Positions 40,580 through 49,520 of a stretch of DNA of 64,000 bases are shown here, in pieces; position 1 is the first letter of the stretch, and each line of letters begins with the position of its first letter. The notes under the pieces are model-generated. The model searched no databases and was not told where the DNA came from. It worked only from the letters and a program-made list of their open reading frames with translations. The stretch spans positions 992,001 to 1,056,000 of the forward strand of contig NZ_CP151762.1 of NCBI RefSeq assembly GCF_038443675.1. Direction: 5' to 3'. Made by a program: the position numbers and the translations under genes. The DNA comes from Yoonia sp. G8-12. GTDB lineage: Bacteria; Pseudomonadota; Alphaproteobacteria; Rhodobacterales; Rhodobacteraceae.

Positions 40580-41794
40580 TCAGGTTTCGCCCGGCCGTTT
40601 GATCCGCGTGGTCAGCCACAGGGCGATGGAGGCCAGCACCAGTGACCCGATGGCGGCGGGCAGCGGTGTGCCGTCAAACATCAGCGCGATGGGGGCCGCG
40701 ATCAGCACTGCGCCTACGGTGGCAACAGATGTCAGCACCGACGCGGCAAGCCCCGCCATATGCCCCATTTCTTCCATACCAAGCGCGTTGAGGTTGCCGA
40801 TACTCAGGCCCGCCTGAAAGAAGTTGGACAAGACCCACAGCACATAGATAGGAAAGGCGATGTGGTCTGGCGTACCGGCCAGAAGCACCGCAATCAGCGT
40901 CAATGTCATGACGATCTGGACTGTGTACATCGCCTTGATGATCGCCCGCATGCCCAACCGAACCACAAGCCGCGCGTTCAAAAAGCCCGATGAGGAGGCC
41001 ACAATCGCAATGCCGCCGAACCACAGGTGGAAATTGTCGCCTTGTCCGTAGGTCAGATCGAAAATCGGCTGGGTCGAGGACAGGATGCTGTAGAGCATCG
41101 CGAATGTCAGCGTCTGGATCAGGATCGACAGGCGCGCGGTGGGATGGGTGAACATCTCGATCAGGGCGTGCCAGAGCGCGCGGCCGCTTAAGGGACGGCG
41201 GTTTTCAGGTGTCAGCGTTTCGGGCTGGCGCACCAGAAGCCAGGTGGTTGTGATGAACGAAAACAGGATGCAGGCCACGAAAATCGCATGCCAGTCGAAG
41301 ACCGTCACGATGTAATGCCCCATTGTGGGCGCCATCGCGGGGACCAGTGTGAAGATAATCATCACAAACGACAGGATCCGCGCCATTTGTGGCCCTGCGT
41401 AAAGATCGCGGATCAGCGCCATCGCCACCACACGGGGGCCAGCGGCGCCCAACCCTTGCAGCACGCGGGCTGCCAGCATCACCTCAAGCGTTTGGGCCTG
41501 CCATGCGGCGGCACTGCCCAGCATATAGATGACCGTGCCGCCGATCATGACAGGTTTGCGCCCGAAGGCATCAGACAGCGGGCCGGTAAAGAAAGTGCCC
41601 ACACCCAGCCCCAGAATAAAGCTGGTGATGATCAGCTGGACGCGGTTGAAATCGTCAGGTGACAGCGCCTGCGCCATTTCCGGCAGGGCGGGTAGCATCG
41701 CATCAATCGAAAACGCCACGGTCGCCGAGACCATCGCCATCAACGCGATAAATTCGCCTTGCGGCAATGCGCGGGCCTTGGGTGGCGGGCTCAT
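40580..41794 (-). CDS. MFS multidrug exporter, Bcr/CflA type
   Basis: A 404-residue, 12-span transporter. Early motifs are FSIDAMLPALPEMAQAL and LGVGTFFTGPLSDAFGRKPV (motif A between spans 2 and 3), then RVLQGLGAAGPRVVAMALIRD, as in the drug:H+ antiporter-1 subfamily related to Bcr (bicyclomycin) exporters. The start ATG 41794 overlaps the end of the DsbA-like gene by four bases, so it is translated in the same unit. The substrate is unknown. Confidence 0.88.
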   Translation of the reverse strand: MSPPPKARALPQGEFIALMAMVSATVAFSIDAMLPALPEMAQALSPDDFNRVQLIITSFILGLGVGTFFTGPLSDAFGRKPVMIGGTVIYMLGSAAAWQAQTLEVMLAARVLQGLGAAGPRVVAMALIRDLYAGPQMARILSFVMIIFTLVPAMAPTMGHYIVTVFDWHAIFVACILFSFITTTWLLVRQPETLTPENRRPLSGRALWHALIEMFTHPTARLSILIQTLTFAMLYSILSSTQPIFDLTYGQGDNFHLWFGGIAIVASSSGFLNARLVVRLGMRAIIKAMYTVQIVMTLTLIAVLLAGTPDHIAFPIYVLWVLSNFFQAGLSIGNLNALGMEEMGHMAGLAASVLTSVATVGAVLIAAPIALMFDGTPLPAAIGSLVLASIALWLTTRIKRPGET

Positions 41795-42435
41795 TCGTCG
41801 GCGGCGATCTGTTCCATGATATCCTTGATCACGCCCACCCACATTTCGGGCGGCTGCGCGCCGGGGACGGCATGTTGGTGGGCCACGATGAATGTGGGCA
41901 CCGAATTGACGCCCATTTCGCGGCTGTGTTTGTCACGGGCGCGGATGTCGTCGGTATCGGCGTCCGAGGCAAGCAGTTTTGTGACCATCGCCGCATCCAT
42001 TTCTGCGGTGTCGGCGATATCGGCCAGTACCTCATGTGCGCTGATGTCGCGGCCATCAACGAAATAGGCCTTGAAAAGCAGATCGACGACAAAGGACTGC
42101 CGTTGTTCGATGCCCGCCCAATGGATCAGGCGGTGGGCGTCAATCGTGTTGGGTGTCCGTTTGATCGCTTCAAAATTGATATCTGCGCCCGAGCTTTCAG
42201 ACTGGGCAACAACGGGCGCATAGGCTTTGACAGCACCCTCTTTGCCGCCGAATTTGCCCTCGAGGTAGGCGCGTCTGTCCATGCCTTCGGCAGGCATATC
42301 CGGGTTGAGCTGAAACGGATGCCATTCGATTGTGAAGGGATGGTCGGGAAATTCGAGAAGCGCCTTATCCAAATTCGTTTTGCCGATATAGCACCACGGG
42401 CAGATCGGATCGGAAATGATATCAAGCTTGACCAT
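41791..42435 (-). CDS. DsbA/FrnE-family thioredoxin-fold oxidoreductase
   Basis: A 214-residue cytoplasmic protein of the DsbA-like FrnE branch. The active site is SDPICPWCYIGK (CPWC, residues 12-15), and the cis-proline region is GVNSVPTFIVAHQ. It has no signal peptide. Members act as cytoplasmic isomerases or glutathione-dependent transferases. It overlaps both the acyl-CoA synthetase upstream (14 bases) and the MFS gene downstream (four bases). Confidence 0.87.
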   Translation of the reverse strand: MVKLDIISDPICPWCYIGKTNLDKALLEFPDHPFTIEWHPFQLNPDMPAEGMDRRAYLEGKFGGKEGAVKAYAPVVAQSESSGADINFEAIKRTPNTIDAHRLIHWAGIEQRQSFVVDLLFKAYFVDGRDISAHEVLADIADTAEMDAAMVTKLLASDADTDDIRARDKHSREMGVNSVPTFIVAHQHAVPGAQPPEMWVGVIKDIMEQIAADE

Positions 42436-43918
42436 GCGTGGTCTCCCATTCGTCGCGCAGCATCCGGCGCAAAAGTTTGTTGTTGGCCCCGCGGGGAAGT
42501 GTGTCTTTGGCGATCAGCAGGCGGGGCATCTTGTAGGTGGCAAGGCGCTGCGCCGCAAAATCGCGGAGTTGGTGTTCCTCTATCACGTCTGTCGCCACGT
42601 AAAACCCCGCAATGACGTGCACTCCTGTGCGCAGTTGCACAGCACAGGCTGCGGCCTCGGTGACAAGCGGATGGGCGGTCAGCGCCTCTTCCACCTCGAT
42701 CGGGCTGACACGGTGGCCGCCTGCGTTCATCATGTCATCGGCGCGGCCCGCGTAAGTGATCGCACCGTGTGCGTCCATCGTGGCCAGATCACCGGTCAGG
42801 AACCAGTCGTCCTGATAGCGTTTCGCTGTCTCTTGCGGTTGATCAAGATAGCCCAGCATCAGGCCGGGATCGTCTTTGTGCACCGCGATCATGCCGGTTG
42901 TGCCACGCGGGACGGGGCCATCAGGGCCAATGAGCGCGACGGTGCGCCCGCGTTGGACAAAACCGGACGTGCGGGTTGGGGCGGGATGGGCCGGTGCGGA
43001 GGAGATGAAGGTGGAACATTCGGACATGCCAAATGCCTCATAGACGGGTGTGCCGGTGGCGTCTTGCCATGCAGTATGAACCGGTTGCGCCATTTTTTCA
43101 CCGGCCGAAAGACCGTGGCGCAAGTGCGGCAGTGACGGCATACCCGCCCGCAAAAGCCTGCGATACACGCCGGGTGCGGCGGCAAAGAGCGTGGCGCGGT
43201 GCGTTTGCATCAAGGCAGGCAGCTGCGCGGGTGTCACATCTTGGTCGGGGATCAATGCCGTGGCCCCGATGGCCCAAGGATCCAGCAATCCGGTGCCTAA
43301 CGTATAGGTCCAGTTAAAGGCCCCCGCATGCAGCATCCGGTCGTCTTCGCGCAGCCCGTACCAGCCGTCCCACATCATTTGCCGCGCCCAGATCGCGCGA
43401 TGGGCGTGCACCACGGGCGTTGGTCTGCCGCTCGTGCCCGAGGTATAGATGATATAGGCGGGGCGGTCGGGATCACCCATGACGATGTTGGCAGGCGGCA
43501 AGTCCCGGAAGCCGCGCAACCGGTCTTTCAGCGCGGTGTCTGTGCTGCGCAGTTCCAACGCAGGCCTGATGGTTTGGGCGACCGCGGTGTATTCTTTTTC
43601 AGTGAGCGCGCTCGAGAGTGATACCGGCACGATCCCTGCGGCGATGGCCCCCAGAAAGGCAATCGGGAATTCGGGTGTATTTCCAAGCTGCAATATGATC
43701 CGCTCACCCGGGCGGACCTGCTGCAAAAGCCCCGTCGCGGTGCCAAGGATCGCCTGCTTTAACAGGTGGTAATCAAATTGTTCGCCGCTGCCATTGGACC
43801 CCATAATTTGCAGGGCAGTCTTATCGCCCAACCGGTCTGCGTGGCGCAGCACATGGGCCACCAAATTGAATTGGTCCGGGGCAGGGGGAAACCTGTCAGA
43901 GTGTACAAGCGACAGCAT
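42422..43918 (-). CDS. Acyl-CoA synthetase (AMP-forming), benzoate-CoA ligase-like
   Basis: A 498-residue ANL-family enzyme. The phosphate loop IIYTSGTSGRPTPVVHAH is near residues 152-169; the usual TTGxPK lysine is missing (TSGRPTP). YEAFGMSECSTF, WFLTGDLA and GRADDMMNAGGHRVSPIEVE follow, and the catalytic C-terminal lysine is in RGANNKLLRRMLRDEW. Resemblance is to aryl-CoA or medium-chain ligases; the acid used is unknown. The gene is divergent from the XRE-cupin regulator, which may control it. Confidence 0.87.
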   Translation of the reverse strand: MLSLVHSDRFPPAPDQFNLVAHVLRHADRLGDKTALQIMGSNGSGEQFDYHLLKQAILGTATGLLQQVRPGERIILQLGNTPEFPIAFLGAIAAGIVPVSLSSALTEKEYTAVAQTIRPALELRSTDTALKDRLRGFRDLPPANIVMGDPDRPAYIIYTSGTSGRPTPVVHAHRAIWARQMMWDGWYGLREDDRMLHAGAFNWTYTLGTGLLDPWAIGATALIPDQDVTPAQLPALMQTHRATLFAAAPGVYRRLLRAGMPSLPHLRHGLSAGEKMAQPVHTAWQDATGTPVYEAFGMSECSTFISSAPAHPAPTRTSGFVQRGRTVALIGPDGPVPRGTTGMIAVHKDDPGLMLGYLDQPQETAKRYQDDWFLTGDLATMDAHGAITYAGRADDMMNAGGHRVSPIEVEEALTAHPLVTEAAACAVQLRTGVHVIAGFYVATDVIEEHQLRDFAAQRLATYKMPRLLIAKDTLPRGANNKLLRRMLRDEWETTHGQA

Positions 43919-43982
43919 GTCTCACCGCTAGCGACACGCTGCGCATGTTGCAAGATGCATGCGGCCTGCTTATGACAAGCGC

Positions 43983-44606
43983 ATGACAGAGAATGGCCCT
44001 GATAACCTGATCCGCGTCGCGCGGGAAAACGGCGAAAGCAGCGTTGCTCAGCCGCTTGATCTGGGCGCGCGTGTGCGTGAATTGCGCAAGGCCCGTGACT
44101 GGACGCTGGAACAAGCGGCGCAACAGGCGGGGCTGGCGCGGTCAACCCTGTCCAAGATCGAAAACGGACAGATGTCGCCCACCTATGACGCGCTCAAAAA
44201 GCTGGCTGTGGGGCTGGAAATTTCGGTGCCGCAACTGTTCACGCCGCCTTCCAAGGGACAGGTGAACGGGCGCATGGCGGTCACGCGCAACGGCGAAGAA
44301 ACGGCGAAAGTGACGACCACCTACGAACACGACATGCTGGCCGAGGTGCTGACAACCAAAAAGATGCTGCCGTATCGCACCCGCGTGCGCGCCCGCACGT
44401 TTGAGGACTTTGACGGCTGGGTGCGCCATGACGGCGAAGAGTTTTTGTATGTGCTGACCGGTCACGTTCGGCTCTATACCGAATTTTATGAACCGATCGA
44501 GCTTAGACGCGGCGATAGCGCCTATTATGACGCAGCCATGGGGCACAACGTGGTGTCGATCAGCCCCGAGGATGCGACAATCCTGTGGGTCACGTCGCTG
44601 TCCTAG
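43983..44606 (+). CDS. XRE-family regulator with cupin domain
   Basis: A 207-residue regulator: an HTH_3 domain at residues 27-80 (RVRELRKARDWTLEQAAQQAG, LARSTLSKIENGQMSP) and a cupin_2 domain from about 125 to the end (EFLYVLTGHVRLYTEF, LRRGDSAYYDAAMGHNVVS). This layout is common in regulators of small-molecule catabolism such as PuuR relatives. ATG 43983 is chosen; ATG 43959 in frame would add eight residues. It is divergent from the acyl-CoA synthetase unit, so that unit is a likely target. Confidence 0.88.
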   Translation: MTENGPDNLIRVARENGESSVAQPLDLGARVRELRKARDWTLEQAAQQAGLARSTLSKIENGQMSPTYDALKKLAVGLEISVPQLFTPPSKGQVNGRMAVTRNGEETAKVTTTYEHDMLAEVLTTKKMLPYRTRVRARTFEDFDGWVRHDGEEFLYVLTGHVRLYTEFYEPIELRRGDSAYYDAAMGHNVVSISPEDATILWVTSLS

Positions 44607-44950
44607 TCCGGACGCGCCACAGGGGGTTGCGGTGTGGTATCATCACCAAATCGCCTGTCATCGTCTGACGGATCCTCACCCGCAGGGATATTGTCGCTTG
44701 AGGCGCTGATCCGCGCGTTATCACGGGTCGGGTGCATCACCGCGTCTGTGGGCTGTTCGCCCATCATCCACTCATCAACCTCGCTTTTGGCGGTCGTCAT
44801 GTCCTGGTCGTTGAACGACGCAAGATAGGCGATAAACGCATCTTGATTGCCATCAATGGCGATCACCTCATTTTCGTTCAGCTCTGGCCAGCGTGTCGTG
44901 ATCCGTGGGACAAAAGCCGCCCAGTTTGATGCGATGTCGGTCCATTTCAT
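44603..44950 (-). CDS. CsbD-like protein with acidic tail
   Basis: A 115-residue protein. Residues 1-62 follow the CsbD stress-protein pattern: MKWTDIASNWAAFVPRITTRWPEL, then NENEVIAIDGNQDAFIAYL and ending SEVDEWM. The remaining half is a polar, Asp/Pro-rich, probably disordered tail (DNIPAGEDPSDDDRRFGDD). The frame is open to 45058, but ATG 44950 is where the domain begins. It overlaps the XRE gene tail to tail by four bases. Confidence 0.78.
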   Translation of the reverse strand: MKWTDIASNWAAFVPRITTRWPELNENEVIAIDGNQDAFIAYLASFNDQDMTTAKSEVDEWMMGEQPTDAVMHPTRDNARISASSDNIPAGEDPSDDDRRFGDDTTPQPPVARPD

Positions 44951-45035
44951 GTTGATGTTTCCCTTCTTTGTTAGAAGGAAAACACCCTTGGCATTCAATT
45001 CGTTCCAAACAATCTTTGGTCCGCGTCGGCGCGCT

Positions 45036-46850
45036 TTATTCCGCGTACCACCAGACATCGGGCTGCCAGCCGGGCCAGTCCCCGAAGATCGGCAATGCGT
45101 CAGGGAATTTCAGTTCCTTGGCGTGGGCCAGCCGGCTGATGTTCCATTGATAGATCGGGATCACATAGCGGCCTGCGGTCAGGGTCCGGTCCAGCGCTTT
45201 GACGGCCGCTACGAAATCATCCTGGCTTTCAGACGTCAGCAAACGCCCGATCATCGCATCCACGGCGGGGGATTTGACGCCCATCAGGTTGCTGCCACCG
45301 GGCGTGTCGGCCGCTTCGGACCCGTAGTAGACATATTGTTCGTTGCCCGGCGATAGCGAGACACCGCGCCGGTAGTAGGTCATGTCGAAATCAAAGGCAT
45401 CGGTTCGCTCGGCAAATTGCGCGCTGTCAACGACGGCGACAGCGGGGGTTACCCCGATCCGCGCAAGCGATACCGTGTACATATCAATAATCGCCTGATT
45501 TTCCGACCCACCCTGCGGCAGCAGGATTTCAAAGGTGAAGGGCGCACCGCTGGCATCGGCCATGACGCCATTCTGCACGGTCCAGCCTGCGGCCTGCATC
45601 TGGGCCAGCGCTGCGGCGGTGCCTGCGCGATTGCGCTCGGAGCCGTCGCTGACGGGCAGGGTGTACCCCTCGATCGTGCCGGGGGTCAGATCGGCGGCGA
45701 AGGGGGCAAGGAATTCGGCCACGCGCCCGTCGGCGGGGCCGTTTGACATCCCCAAAGGCGAATTGGACCAATAGGATGTAATGCGCGGCTGGGCCGAACC
45801 TGTCATCGCCTCATTGATGAATTCAAAGTTGAAGGCGTGGATCATCGCATCGCGCACGCGCCAATCTGCAAACTGATCGCGGCGGGTGTTCATCACAAAA
45901 CCTGTCATCCCCGAGGGGCGTTCATGGGGCAGGATCGACAGCACCACATCGCCATCCTGCACCGCGGGGAAATTGTACTGGCTTTCCCAACGGGCGACAT
46001 TGAATTCACGGTTGGAATTCACTTCACCCACCTTGAACGCCTCGAATGCGGCGGTTTCATCGCCAAAGAATTCAAGCCGGACTTCATCCAGATTGTTGGT
46101 GCCCACACGGAACGGCACATCTGCGCCCCAATAATCAGGGTTGCGGCGCAAGGATACGAAACGCCCCGGTTCATAATCGGCAATCACATAAGGGGCCGAC
46201 GTGATGGGGACGACTTCGGTGGTGCTTTCGGCGAAATCCACACCGTCCCACTGGGCCTTTTTCAAAATCGGGCGCAGGCCTGCCAGCAAAGCCAGTTCCC
46301 GGTCTTCTTCGGTGAAGGTAAAGCGCACAGACCGGTCGCCGGTTTGTTCCATGCTTGCGACTTTGGCCCAGAACCCCAGATAGCGGGGGTGGCCGACAGT
46401 GCCCAAGGTTTCATACGACCACATGACATCTTCGATTGTCACGGGGCTGCCATCGGAAAATTCCGCACCGTCGCGCAGGGTAAATTCGACCCATTCACGG
46501 TTCGGTCCTGTCTCAACCGATTCGGCCAAAACACCGTAGAGCGAGAAAGGTTCGTCCAATGACCGGCCCATAAAACTCTCACCCAGAAAAAAGCGCAGCT
46601 GCCACGGGGTCGAGCCTTTGCGGATGAACGGATTGAGGCTGTCAAAGCTGCCAACTTCGGCTGTGACGATCTGACCGCCCTTGGGCGCATCGGGGTTGGC
46701 GTAGGGCAGGGACACAAAATCCGGTGGTAGGGCAGGATCGCCATACATAGCTATGCCATGGCGGGGTTCGGCAAAGGCCGATTGTGCGACCAGTCCCATT
46801 GCCACTGCGACCGCTGTGGCACGGATCGCTTTGCGCGAAAGTTGTCTCAT
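45036..46850 (-). CDS. Peptide/opine-type ABC transporter substrate-binding protein (SBP_bac_5)
   Basis: A 604-residue periplasmic protein with signal peptide ending QSAFA near residue 27. The family-5 features are visible: PKGGQIVTAEVGSFDSLNPF, EFSDGSPVTIEDVMWSYE, and RRNPDYWGADVPFRVGTNNLDEV is split over the binding lobes. It resembles YejA-like proteins for peptides or microcin C-like compounds. No permease or ATPase gene lies next to it in the window, so its membrane partners are encoded elsewhere. The promoter region contains a plus-strand small-RNA candidate. Confidence 0.9.
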   Translation of the reverse strand: MRQLSRKAIRATAVAVAMGLVAQSAFAEPRHGIAMYGDPALPPDFVSLPYANPDAPKGGQIVTAEVGSFDSLNPFIRKGSTPWQLRFFLGESFMGRSLDEPFSLYGVLAESVETGPNREWVEFTLRDGAEFSDGSPVTIEDVMWSYETLGTVGHPRYLGFWAKVASMEQTGDRSVRFTFTEEDRELALLAGLRPILKKAQWDGVDFAESTTEVVPITSAPYVIADYEPGRFVSLRRNPDYWGADVPFRVGTNNLDEVRLEFFGDETAAFEAFKVGEVNSNREFNVARWESQYNFPAVQDGDVVLSILPHERPSGMTGFVMNTRRDQFADWRVRDAMIHAFNFEFINEAMTGSAQPRITSYWSNSPLGMSNGPADGRVAEFLAPFAADLTPGTIEGYTLPVSDGSERNRAGTAAALAQMQAAGWTVQNGVMADASGAPFTFEILLPQGGSENQAIIDMYTVSLARIGVTPAVAVVDSAQFAERTDAFDFDMTYYRRGVSLSPGNEQYVYYGSEAADTPGGSNLMGVKSPAVDAMIGRLLTSESQDDFVAAVKALDRTLTAGRYVIPIYQWNISRLAHAKELKFPDALPIFGDWPGWQPDVWWYAE

Positions 46851-46929
46851 TTTTATGGGCCCCCTGCTGGATCATTTCTTATTATGATCTGACCCTAGAG
46901 AGGGTTTTCAACCTTTTCAAACTTTTAGC

Positions 46930-46958
46930 TTGGATGCGGGCGAGGGATTGCTTATAAG
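46930..46958 (+). promoter_or_regulatory. Promoter of the candidate small RNA
   Basis: TTGGAT at 46930-46935, exactly 17 bases, then TATAAG at 46953-46958. The start of transcription would be near 46965. The same hexamer style with 17-base spacing is found before rplM. Confidence 0.6.
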
Positions 46959-46964
46959 TAAGGC

Positions 46965-47039
46965 ACTGCTCGATAGGTTTCTTGCCTGTATGAAACCTGC
47001 CTCAATAACTTTACGCCCGCCTTGTGCGGGCGTTTTTTT
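46965..47039 (+). ncRNA. Candidate trans-acting small RNA of about 75 nt
   Basis: The stretch has a full small-RNA layout on the plus strand between the divergent peptide-binding gene and bdhA. Stem 1 is AGGTTTC (46975-46981) with GAAACCT (46992-46998) around a 10-base loop; AGGCA (46961-46965) and TGCCT (46998-47002) could extend the base. A single-stranded linker CAATAACTTT follows, then the terminator stem and a seven-T tail. No open frame with a ribosome site is found inside. Ends are estimated from the promoter and T-run. Confidence 0.6.
47013..47039 (+). terminator. Intrinsic terminator of the candidate small RNA
   Basis: ACGCCCGC at 47013-47020 and GCGGGCGT at 47026-47033 pair perfectly across a five-base loop, with TTTTTTT at 47033-47039. 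It reads plus-strand only (no T-run on the other side) and lies 80 bases before bdhA, with no plus-strand protein gene before it. Confidence 0.9.
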
Positions 47040-47120
47040 ATGGCTCACGGAACCGTATCGTGGCTTTCGCAGTTGCAGCATATAAGGTGAGTCGCAACGC
47101 AGCAGAATCGGAGCCAACTT

Positions 47121-47894
47121 ATGTCCCTGTCAGGAAAAACCGCAGTCATTACCGGATCGAACTCGGGCATCGGGCTTGGGATTGCCCGCGAACTGGCCAA
47201 GGCGGGTGCCAATGTGGTGCTCAATTCCTTTACCGATAACGAAGAAGATCACGCGCTTGCCGCTGAAATCGCCGATGTGACGGGTGTGACTGCAAAATAC
47301 GTACAGGCCGACATGTCTAAAGGCGAGGATTGCCGCCGCCTGATCGTGGCCGCAGGTGGCTGCGATATCCTGATCAACAACGCGGGCATCCAGCACGTCG
47401 CACCGGTACAGGATTTCCCCGCTGCCAAATGGGACGCGATCATCGCGATCAACCTGACGTCCGCCTTTCACACCACCGCCGCCGCCGTCACCGGCATGCG
47501 CGAACGTGGCTATGGCCGGATCATCAACATCTCATCGGCGCATGGTTTGACGGCATCGCCCTACAAATCAGCCTATGTTGCCGCCAAACACGGCATTGTC
47601 GGGTTCACCAAAACCATCGGTCTGGAAACAGCACGCGATCCGATCACCTGCAATGCGATCTGTCCGGGCTATGTGCTGACACCGCTTGTCGAGGCGCAGA
47701 TCCCCGATACGATGAAAGAATACGACATGTCCCGCGAGGACGTCATCAAGAACGTGATGCTGGAACGCCAACCGTCAAAGGAATTTGCCACGGTCGAACA
47801 ACTGGGCGGCACGGCGGTGTTCCTGTGTTCTGACGCGGCCGCACAAATCACCGGCACGACGATCAGCGTCGATGGCGGCTGGACAGCCTTGTGA
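47121..47894 (+). CDS. bdhA: 3-hydroxybutyrate dehydrogenase
   Basis: A 257-residue short-chain dehydrogenase. The NAD site is VITGSNSGIGLGIAREL, catalytic Ser is in NISSAHGLTASP and Tyr-x3-Lys in YVAAKHG; NAICPGYVLTPLVEAQI is the typical segment of D-3-hydroxybutyrate dehydrogenases. It oxidises hydroxybutyrate released from storage polyester or ketone bodies to acetoacetate. Translation is coupled to the patatin gene by a GTGA overlap. Confidence 0.94.
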   Translation: MSLSGKTAVITGSNSGIGLGIARELAKAGANVVLNSFTDNEEDHALAAEIADVTGVTAKYVQADMSKGEDCRRLIVAAGGCDILINNAGIQHVAPVQDFPAAKWDAIIAINLTSAFHTTAAAVTGMRERGYGRIINISSAHGLTASPYKSAYVAAKHGIVGFTKTIGLETARDPITCNAICPGYVLTPLVEAQIPDTMKEYDMSREDVIKNVMLERQPSKEFATVEQLGGTAVFLCSDAAAQITGTTISVDGGWTAL

Positions 47895-48922
47895 AGAAGA
47901 TCAACCTTGCGCTGCAAGGGGGCGGCGCGCATGGCGCGTTCACTTGGGGCGTGCTGTGCCGGTTGCTGCATGAAGATGACATTGAAATTGCCGCGATTTC
48001 AGGCACTTCTGCGGGGGCGTTGAATGCTGCGGCGCTGAAATCGGGTTGGGTCGCGGGTGGCCGCGCAGGGGCGTTGGAAAATCTCGACTGGCTGTGGAAA
48101 CAGATCGGCCATGTCACAGACCCCAATTTCGCACCGTGGATCAGTGCAGCTGGCCCCACAGCCGAGCTTTGGGCAAAAGCGCTGAAGTATTCGCCCGCTT
48201 ACACGGCGTTTGACATGACCACGCGCATGTTGTCGCCCTATGTGTACGGGCCTGCAATGCAGAACCCGTTGGCCAATATCGTCAAGAAATTCCACTATGA
48301 TGCCGTTTGTGCCAGTGATGGCCCTGATTTGCATATTTGTGCAACGAATGTGCGCTCGGGCAAGATCCGCGTGTTTTCCGGTGATGAGATCATACCAGAG
48401 GTCATCATGGCCTCTGCCTGTCTGCCGAGCCTGTTTCAGGCGGTTGAGTTCGAGGACCCGCAAACCGGCAAGGTTGAGGCATTCTGGGATGGCGGCTATA
48501 CCGGCAATCCCGCACTTTATCCACTGTTTGCCAAGGACTTACCGGACGATATTCTGATCGTGAATATCAACCCGCTCTACCGTGAAGAATTGCCGATGGA
48601 CACCCAGTCTATCGAAAACCGCATCAATGAGATCAGCTTTAACAGCTCTCTTTTGCGCGAATTGCGCGCGATTGATTTTGTGAAACGGCTGTTGTCTGAC
48701 GGAAAGATCACACCCGGATCAATGAAGAATGTGATCGTACATATGATTGCGGATGATGCGTTGATGAACAATCTGAATGTCGCCACCAAAACCATCCCCA
48801 CGGCGGTCATCCTTGCACGGCTGAAAGCGGCGGGCGAGGCAGCGGCGGATACGTTCCTGAAAAACCACAAGAAAGACATTGGCAAACGCAGTTCGGTCAA
48901 CCTGACCGAGATGTTCAGCTAA
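47891..48922 (+). CDS. Patatin-like phospholipase
   Basis: A 343-residue patatin-fold hydrolase starting with GTG at 47891. The oxyanion loop is ALQGGGAHGAFTWG, the nucleophile elbow ISGTSAGALNA (Ser near residue 38), and the catalytic Asp is in WDGGYTGNP; so the Ser-Asp dyad is complete. It overlaps bdhA by four bases. That coupling suggests work on lipid or polyhydroxybutyrate metabolism, for example on granule-linked esters, but the substrate is not shown by the sequence. Confidence 0.9.
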   Translation: MKKINLALQGGGAHGAFTWGVLCRLLHEDDIEIAAISGTSAGALNAAALKSGWVAGGRAGALENLDWLWKQIGHVTDPNFAPWISAAGPTAELWAKALKYSPAYTAFDMTTRMLSPYVYGPAMQNPLANIVKKFHYDAVCASDGPDLHICATNVRSGKIRVFSGDEIIPEVIMASACLPSLFQAVEFEDPQTGKVEAFWDGGYTGNPALYPLFAKDLPDDILIVNINPLYREELPMDTQSIENRINEISFNSSLLRELRAIDFVKRLLSDGKITPGSMKNVIVHMIADDALMNNLNVATKTIPTAVILARLKAAGEAAADTFLKNHKKDIGKRSSVNLTEMFS

Positions 48923-49517
48923 GCAGTTTGATCGCAAGCGCCCACATCAAAAGGCCAATCAGCACATCCAGAACCCGCCAAGCACGTGCAGATTGCATCA
49001 CTGGCGCAAGCAACCGCGCGCCATAGCCAAGGCCGAAAAAGAACAGGAACGACGGAAGCATCGCACCAAGTGCAAAGGCGACCTTTTGCGAAACCATGGT
49101 GAATTCAGTCGAGATGGCACCCAGCAAGACGATTGTATCAAGGTAGACATGCGGGTTGAGCCAGGTGAAGGCTGCACAGGTGGCAAGTGCCGCCCATAAC
49201 CCCACAGGTTTACCCGCAATTTCAATGGCGTATTGATTGATCCACACGGCCCGAAACCGCAACGCGCCATAGGCAAAGAGGAACGCAGCACCACCCCATG
49301 TCATGATGGTCGGAAGCGATGGAAACATCTCGACGATCACTCCGAAACCGGCAACACCGGCCGTGATGAGGATCGCGTCGGACAGCGCGCAAAAAAGTGC
49401 CAACGGGAAAACATGCGACCGGGCAAGGCCCTGGCGCAGAATGAAGGTATTTTGCGGACCAATGGCAAGGATGAAGGCGGCAGAGGCTGAAAAACCCGTT
49501 AAGGCAGGAACAATCAT
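48915..49517 (-). CDS. LysE/ArgO-family amino acid exporter
   Basis: A 200-residue, six-span membrane protein. GFSASAAFILAIGPQNTFILRQG is the conserved first span and loop of the LysE/ArgO branch, and AAFTWLNPHVYLDTIVLLG is the second signature, both typical of exporters of lysine and arginine. It converges with the patatin gene, overlapping by eight bases, and lies four bases behind the DUF502 gene. Confidence 0.9.
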   Translation of the reverse strand: MIVPALTGFSASAAFILAIGPQNTFILRQGLARSHVFPLALFCALSDAILITAGVAGFGVIVEMFPSLPTIMTWGGAAFLFAYGALRFRAVWINQYAIEIAGKPVGLWAALATCAAFTWLNPHVYLDTIVLLGAISTEFTMVSQKVAFALGAMLPSFLFFFGLGYGARLLAPVMQSARAWRVLDVLIGLLMWALAIKLLS

Positions 49518-49520
49518 AAG

